From positions 5,636,385 to 5,700,384 of the forward strand of contig NW_021167079.1 of the NCBI RefSeq assembly GCF_003711515.1: DNA of 64,000 nt, given 5' to 3'. Below the pieces are notes generated by a model. That model was not told where the DNA came from. It was given only the letters and a program-made list of their open reading frames with translations, and made no database searches. Position numbers and translations under genes: made by a program. Shown here piece after piece: positions 57,814 to 64,000 of the stretch. How positions within the stretch are numbered: the first letter of the stretch is position 1; each line of letters begins with the position of its first letter. The stretch comes from Sodiomyces alkalinus F11. Its lineage: Eukaryota; Ascomycota; Sordariomycetes; Glomerellales; Plectosphaerellaceae.

Positions 57814-58993
57814 CCCAACGACTACGGGCTATGACCATGATGAAATTCAACCCAACCGATTTTCTTCTTCTGCGTTACTTTCTCATGTTCTCTCTGTCCA
57901 CCCCCTGTTTTCGCTCGACCGCATTTTCGAACAGCCATCACTTGCCTCCCTACTGAAGGTCTTCTTTACTGTCAATATTTCTTTGAATCTTCTTCATTCA
58001 CACATGGCACGAAGCGAGCGAGCAAACTGCTTGTGTTTTCCCTTCTTCACGAGTTGGTTATATGCATGGCCCCGGGCCCAGGATGAGATTGTTTAGCATC
58101 ACTGGAAGCGCCGCAGGACCTGGATTAGTATGAGACATGGCAGCATAAAATGACGCGACGGAGTTGGGTATGGTACGAAAAAAAAAGCAGGCATGAAGCA
58201 TCATGTCATGCGGTTTTGAACGAGTGAAGAATACCCCAAATTCAGAATTTTTGCTCCTTTTTCTCCAAGATGTTCACTTTCCCACGCATCGCAAGCTTCC
58301 CCCAAGGTAAGGTAGCCGTGCCTTTTCTCTGACCCATTCCTAGGTACCTTAGGTAAAGTGAACTATTTACTCCGTCATTGCCTTTACCGTCGGCATTAGA
58401 ATCTGTCTGCCCCACCAAACTACTACAGCTCATTTTCTTCATGTATGACGCATGCCGGCTTATCATAAGGTCGGGCATCTCGCGATCAGCACATGAAAGA
58501 TGCTTCGACGTATTGGCAATAATACGAGGTCTCTCTTGCGGCGTCTCACCGTGGCCGGCCATTGTCTCCCTTCGTGGCCGTCACATAACACGATTGCTCT
58601 TTCCTACCTTGGTACATCATGCCATGACTAAGGTATCCGTGTGGGAATTCCCTTGGCCAAAGTACACCACGTCTCATAAAGTGTAGATGGATACATCTCA
58701 AGACATTAGAACCACTTATTAGGACATCAGGGTTGCTGTCTAGAACGAGAGAGAGAGGCATCAGGGAGGTTCTAGTGTTACTACTCCATACTCGTAAGGG
58801 ATGAAGTAAGCTACCTAAGGTAGGTAGGTAAGGTACTTAAGGTACTTCAGATAAAAGACCGTTTTATTTGACCGAGTCTTCAACAGAGAAAGAAGATGTG
58901 AAACACCCGTCGGAGAGATGTATTGAGTACACACAATAACAATGTAGTTACGAAAAAAAAACATCTGCTCGGAAAATTCGGGGTCTCCCCCCG
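57814..58993. other. intergenic, convergent 3' regions
   Basis: No gene recognised. Motif clusters TAGGTACCTTAGGTAAAG (about 58341) and CTACCTAAGGTAGGTAGGTAAGGTACTTAAGG (about 58812, quoted in overlapping part only) mark this segment. Confidence 0.6.
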
Positions 58994-61257
58994 TCACCGT
59001 GACCTATGATACTCCCTCGGTGCCTGCTCGGCACCAGACCCTCCGACCCGTGTCGTCGGCACGTTCCTATAAAAGTCCCCCCAGGTCGGGCCCCCAATCA
59101 CCAAGCTTCGCCGCCTGGGACGACCATCCCCATCCCCAACCCTCTCCCGATCCCGCTCGCTCTCCCTGTCCCGCCCGGCCCAGGAACGAACCGACTTCGC
59201 GTCGTCTCCGGCCCCGCCGCCGCCGCGGGACCGTGGCACCAGGGACGAGATCCCGAACAGGCTCGGGGCGCTGGTAATGGTGCTGTACCGGTCCGAGGAG
59301 GGAGGGCTGCGTGGTCTGTGCCGGCCCACGGGAGGCCGCGGGAGAGCATGCCGGGTGCTGGTGGCGGTGGTGGTGGTGACGTTGTCTGATTGTGTGCGTG
59401 AGATACGCGCCATCGGGACCTCGCGATCGGGACTCGTATCGAGCCGGGTCGATGGGTCAGATCGGTCAGATCGGTCAGATCGGTCGCGGGGTCCTGAATG
59501 CCTTCGGTCAGGGTCAGACATCCGTCTGCCATTATTGACCAACTCAGGTGCCATGGGTGTCGCAAGGGGCCTTGAAGAAGAAGAAGAAGAAGGTGAAGGA
59601 GGTGAAGCAAACTGCGACGAGGCAGCATGATCATCGAGGCAGTCCATAAGCGCTTCGTCAAGAATGCGGCGCGTCTTCTTGTCGTGACTGGCTGGCAAAA
59701 CATGACGTGGGAGGGTCTTGGGTAGGCGCTCCTCCCTGCCGTCGGCTCCCACAATCACCAACGGGCCAAAGTCCGCAAGCAGGCGATTCAGACGGCGGCA
59801 CTCTTGGTCTGGGTAGGCCAGCATACTGGTGGTGAACCACTTGATGAAGCCTGCCGGCGTAAGGCCAGGAACGGAGGGGCGCGCTTTCGGGGTTGTCTGA
59901 ACGAGGTGATATGGACAGTCTAAGTCTCTGTATAGATATTCTATGTGATTGAATGTGTTCTTTTTGCAGGGTTTGAATGCATCTGCGGTAGGTGTTAGTC
60001 AATGAGGCGAGTGCGCAGAGCAGGGAAGGATTCTCGGGGGTCGGAATACCTTTGAGGGAGAAATCTTCATTTTCCACTTTGTACTTAGTGTACAGGGTAT
60101 TCATCTTATCAGGTGTGACAGTGATGCCGCCAGTCGTACCGATCTTGGCAATCTGTACGACGGAGAAGTATGAGAATGTGCTGTTTTCCGGAATGTGTCC
60201 TTAAGGCACTGTGTATGAGACACTCACCACTTGGCTGGCTAGGCTCCTGAGAATATGACCTAGTCTTTGGGTCGAGTATCCATCTGCATCGAATAGAACG
60301 CCCCAGGGCCCCTCGGTATCAGTTGTCTCCGGGATGGCTGTTGCCCTGGCAGGAGAATGGGGCCCGGCCTCTGTCTTCGTGTGGCTATGGACAATGGCCG
60401 GGCCCCTGTCGCGGAACCTCACTGTAGCCCGTTGGGGAGGAGGAGGGCTCGCCGTAGACGAAGTGGTTGTCGCGGGGCTAACGTTGGGAGCCTTAGGACT
60501 GGTACTTTGCGGCGACGTGAGTCTAGAAGAAGTGGAGGCTCCAGTGACTGAGGGAGGTGGGCTAGAGTAAGCACCAGGAAACATGGGGCTCATAAGGGTG
60601 GACGGCGTGATGCGAGAGACACTATCGGGAAGGGAACTATTGTCATGTGTCTGGGAGTGCAGGGCGGCCACTATAATGGTGGAGAGGGTCAGCAACCGGG
60701 GACCGATACTTTTGAACGGGGACCAAATAAGAGGAGAAAAGAGGGAACTGACTTTCTTGTCTGATGATCTTGCGGAGCTCTTCGTTGAGAGCAGGAGACA
60801 CCTCATTCGATAGGTGGGGAGGTTGGAAGCCGGACGGGGGAGGCGGCGGCGGTGGAGGAGGAGGAGAAGAAGAAGAAGAAGATGGAGGAGGGGGAGGGGG
60901 AGGGGGAGGGTGCACATATTGCAGTCTTTTAAAGGAGGCAGGGCGGGAAGGGGACGCAAGAGGTGCTGAGATGTTCGCTCCGACCGGTGTGTCTTGTTGC
61001 GACGGCATGTTCGAGGGGCGCGGCTTGTCAGTACCAGAGCCATCACGGTGGCTGGCATCATCCTGGTCGGTGTGGTCGGTGTCGGTTTCAAAGGAGGTCT
61101 CGGACGAAAGGGGGGACTGGTCCCATGGGTTGGAGGCTTTGTTGTAGTGAACGCTTCGGGGTCGGGATGGATCCGGTTCGAGGGCCGTGTTGACCAAATG
61201 GACGACTGGTCGCGTAGCCTTCTGGCTAGGGTTCCTTATAGTAGTAGTAGCAGCCAT
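58994..61257 (-). CDS. DUF7514-like fungal protein with poly-proline tract
   Basis: Minus-strand exons 61257-60753, 60670-60228, 60152-60050 and 59982-58994 give 679 residues; donors are GTCAGT, GTGAGT and GTATTC with YAG acceptors. The conserved core (about residues 290-450) begins WGVLFDADGYSTQRLG and continues VTPDKMNTLYTKYK, YLYRDLDCPYHLVQ, RPSVPGLTPAGFIKWFTTSM and AYPDQECRRLNRL. This matches my memory of the DUF7514 domain found in many Pezizomycotina proteins of unknown function; the name should be confirmed by a profile search. Upstream is a disordered Ser/Thr-rich region with two proline runs around residues 118-145. The C-terminal third is Arg/Ser/Asp-rich and includes a DRS repeat from a 9-bp tandem repeat (59455-59485). 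No signal peptide or membrane segment is seen. Confidence 0.83.
59455..59485. repeat. 9-bp tandem repeat inside the DUF7514-like gene
   Basis: GGTCAGATC repeated about 3.4 times; on the coding strand it encodes Asp-Arg-Ser repeats in the disordered C-terminal region. Confidence 0.85.
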
Positions 61258-62242
61258 GATAGCAGACTGAAGGGGAGATATCTATATCCACGGCGGGATA
61301 AGAATCGCAGAATAAACATGCAGCGTCTTGAATAAAGACGACAGAGTTGAATTGAGAAAAGAAGCCCGGAGCGAAGAAAAACACAGGCGAAGGCGGCGTA
61401 GACTTAATTATACTTCTTCATCTCGCTCGACGTGATCATGCCCAGACAACTACCATGGAGCAAGCCACCTATGCCAGTCAGAATGCCATGGCCTGCGAGG
61501 CGACTCTTGGAGGGTCCCCCTCCTGCTGTGCTCTCTACACACATGCAGTAGAGACGTCAACACCCCTCTGGCGGCCGTCTTGGGCATATGGAGATGCATC
61601 AAGATGCATCAAGATGCCGTCAACACGCCTCTTGGTAGTCGGCATGGTTGGTCGGCATACGCAGCAGGGGAGTGACAACAATTCTCGGTATACCCCAACG
61701 AGGGACGAGCCTCGTACAGACCAAAGCACCAAACAATATGTCGGTCAATCAAGATAGGCGGAAGAGCCGCAGAGGGCAAAGAGAGCAGTGGGGAAAGAGG
61801 CTCATCAGGCTGCAGATTGCCACGGGCGTCTCCTGACTTTCCCCTCACCATCCCCCCAAGTCGTCGGGCGACGGTGGTGTAAACTAGCTCGGTTGCCTCG
61901 CGCTCTTTGCATCTGCCGTGACACCAAAAGAAGCCGACCCCGGTGAGTACCTTAGGGAATTGGAGAAATACACGAATAGGAGAATAATGCGTGGGGGATA
62001 AGCGGTGAAGAGGCTCGAGAGAAGATAATAAAAACATATTTTCGAAAGCAAAAAGAAAAAAACCCCCCCACAGAAACAGGTGGTTATTCCAGTAGTGTAG
62101 GACATGCCCAGAAGTTCACCGCGAGCTGTTGAGGCAAACAAATGTGATCGAGTCGCACGTTGGGCATCGCGATATGCCCCAGGTGATGGGGAAACTGTAC
62201 AGCTTCGGCCACGTTCGCCTTCGTAGTGGTGACAAAGGATGC

Positions 62243-62289
62243 AAATGGAAATGGGAATGGAAATGGAAATGGAAATGGAAATGGAAATG
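62243..62289. repeat. AAATGG hexanucleotide repeat, about eight units
   Basis: Tandem AAATGG units with one GAATGG variant. The unit would read as Asn-Gly or Lys-Trp repeats, but no supported gene covers it. Confidence 0.9.
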
Positions 62290-63872
62290 TAAGAAAGTTG
62301 ATGGGCAGATCGTCACGCAAGGGAGGACCAGACCAACGGGATTCATCTCCGCCGGTAGTCTACAAACGAGAACAACCCCAGTGCGGGAGGCAAGTCTTCT
62401 TTGATACCTTAAAACCTTCCTACTTCGTAAGGTAGAGAGAGCTTGGGTAGGCTTGAACAGGGGCCGGGCGGTAGCCAAGAGTCCAGAGACATCGGATGAC
62501 GACCCCAAGGTAACGTAGATGGGAATTGTCAATCCGTCCAGGGTCTGGTTTCTCGGATGTCGAATATCCGCGCATTGTACAACACGGTCACAGAGCGTAA
62601 GCAGAATGGGTGGTGCGAGCGGACGTGGTCCTAGAATGTTAGTACGGAGACTCCGATCTCGTCGTCGGACGTTCTGGGACGACGACAGAATGAATCTAGC
62701 AGACCGCTCTTCCGCATTGGTAGGAAGGAATTAGTTATAGCAATGCCCGGAATTCCAGACTTGTGAGACGAGAGGGAAGACCACATGATCACAAAGTTGC
62801 AAAGTTCAGAACGACAGTCGAACAAAACAGTCCTTCGGCTTGCGGTACACTGGCGACGAAGCTGAACAATGCCAGGGAAAGCTTCGAGGATCATCCATCC
62901 CTTCGTCCCATCACCCCATCACCGGGAACGGGAGTTGAAATTCCATCGGGTTTGGGCAAAGGAAGCGAGTCCAAGTAATTCGGAAACGGGACGACCCGAA
63001 TCAGGTAGCAAGATGGAAGGAAGTCGGTGAGAAGCCTGGTAACGTGACCAAGATTATCGGGGTCAAAGTGCGACCGGCCTTATAGGGTGGGAAGATAGTC
63101 GACTGTGTGTTGGCCCTTATTTTTTATGGAAGTTGATGTTTGGTGTTGTTGCTCGTCCTGTCGCTGCCCGCGTCAGCGGAGTAAGATTGCGCTGAACAAT
63201 GACCGTACCCCGAGCATGTACCAGGTAACCACCGTGTGCATATTCCTGCAATACTGTATGCGGACACTGTCTACCGACTCGCTCCGTCTCTCCCAACATC
63301 AACCAAAACTCAACTCCTATTTTGTTCACACTTTGGTATTGCCGAGTTCCTCTTCGAGGCCAGGCCATCTTTCCTATAAAACGACCACAAACACGAAGAA
63401 ATCTACAGTAAGTTTGCTTACTGTATAACCTCTCTACATGCTGGATACGCTATGGGTTGGTTGCCTTCTTGGCCGATGCGATCTCGAGCTGCCATGGCTC
63501 TCAAACAACTTTTTGCCATCTCTATCACCCCCGACAACGTGACTTCAACCCCAATATGAACTCGACCCATTTAAGGAATTGGAAAACTCTCCGGTGCAAA
63601 CGAGATGTGATGCATCTTTGCCTGTTATCCTCGACACGAATACCTGGAGTCTGGTACAGCCGAAAAGCCATGTTAAGAGGCCTCACGTCTGCGGATCTCT
63701 GCGACCCCAGGGAAATTGGTTCAAGGCTTTCGTCAGCTTTTCATCGACTGGCTGCCAGCCTCCCCAAAGACACCACCACCATGGAATTGGGAATGGCTCC
63801 CGTCTTCCGCTAATCGTTCTACTCGCCAGACCAACGTGGTCTTTCGAAATCGGGACCTGGGAAACCGCCGTT

Positions 63873-63891
63873 CCCCGCCCCGCCCCGCCCC
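63873..63891. repeat. CCCCG pentanucleotide repeat
   Basis: About four units of CCCCG near the window end. Confidence 0.8.
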
Positions 63892-64000
63892 GTCGATCCC
63901 GGAGCAGTGTGGCGTGGCACATCGTACACTACACTACAGACCCAAATCCAGGCGTTTCATCAGTTGTGCGTAAGCCGTGGAACACGGCGGCGGCGATCCC

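Larger units (their letters stand above)
61258..64000. other. intergenic upstream of the DUF7514-like gene
   Basis: 2.7 kb without a recognisable gene on either strand. It contains a direct repeat GATGCATCAA (twice, near 61592), the AAATGG hexanucleotide repeat and a CCCCG pentanucleotide run (63873-63891). Confidence 0.6.

Noticed and set aside
57299..58096. 265-codon plus-strand frame overlapping the coiled-coil gene
   Set aside because: It is out of frame with the spliced coiled-coil gene and reads as Arg/Pro/Thr-rich shadow sequence.

Overview
This window is nuclear DNA from a filamentous ascomycete (Pezizomycotina). Sordariomycetes is my best guess, but the class is an inference. The evidence is short introns (about 55-160 nt, GTRNGT donors, CTRAC-type branch sites), conserved fungal proteins (Vph1, Ysh1, TAF4, Get1, Ime2, a DUF7514-like protein), several predicted secreted proteins, and intergenic DNA full of short palindromic motifs. 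I support 14 protein genes, 11 of them with introns that I placed by reading frame. I saw no rRNA, tRNA, CRISPR array, recognisable transposon protein or prokaryotic-type operon. One assembly gap (665 N) lies at 45142-45806.

Layout. 1-7 kb: the 3' part of a GPI-anchored aspartic protease, then GET1 (tail-anchored protein insertion) and VPH1 (V-ATPase subunit a). 7.3-14 kb: YSH1 (mRNA 3'-end nuclease, minus strand) and TAF4 (TFIID) diverge from a shared ~1.07-kb promoter holding a GA repeat and a TCACGTGA palindrome. 16-20 kb: a secreted alpha/beta hydrolase and a nitrilase-family amidase. 20-37 kb: a gene-poor block of about 17 kb whose only supported gene is a small, secreted, eight-cysteine protein (34966-35477). 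37-40.4 kb: two intronless GC-rich genes, a secreted aldose-1-epimerase-like protein and an NAD(P)-dependent reductase/epimerase. 42-44.5 kb: an Ime2-type meiotic protein kinase (minus strand). 44.5-49.7 kb: gene-free and gapped. 49.7-54 kb: an Stc1-domain zinc protein facing a mitochondrial pyruvate dehydrogenase kinase. 56-61.3 kb: a coiled-coil protein facing a DUF7514-like protein. 61.3-64 kb: no gene recognised.

Most genes are housekeeping genes placed independently of one another; nothing here forms a metabolic or defence cluster. I found no convincing new multi-gene system. The best leads are the small secreted protein in the gene-poor block, the dispersed palindromic motif families (TACCTAGGTA-like and CGTACGAAGTAC-like) that avoid exons, a stop-free 84-nt intron with an AAG acceptor in the Stc1-like gene, and a frame-shifted, protein-like stretch at 17.8-18.5 kb.
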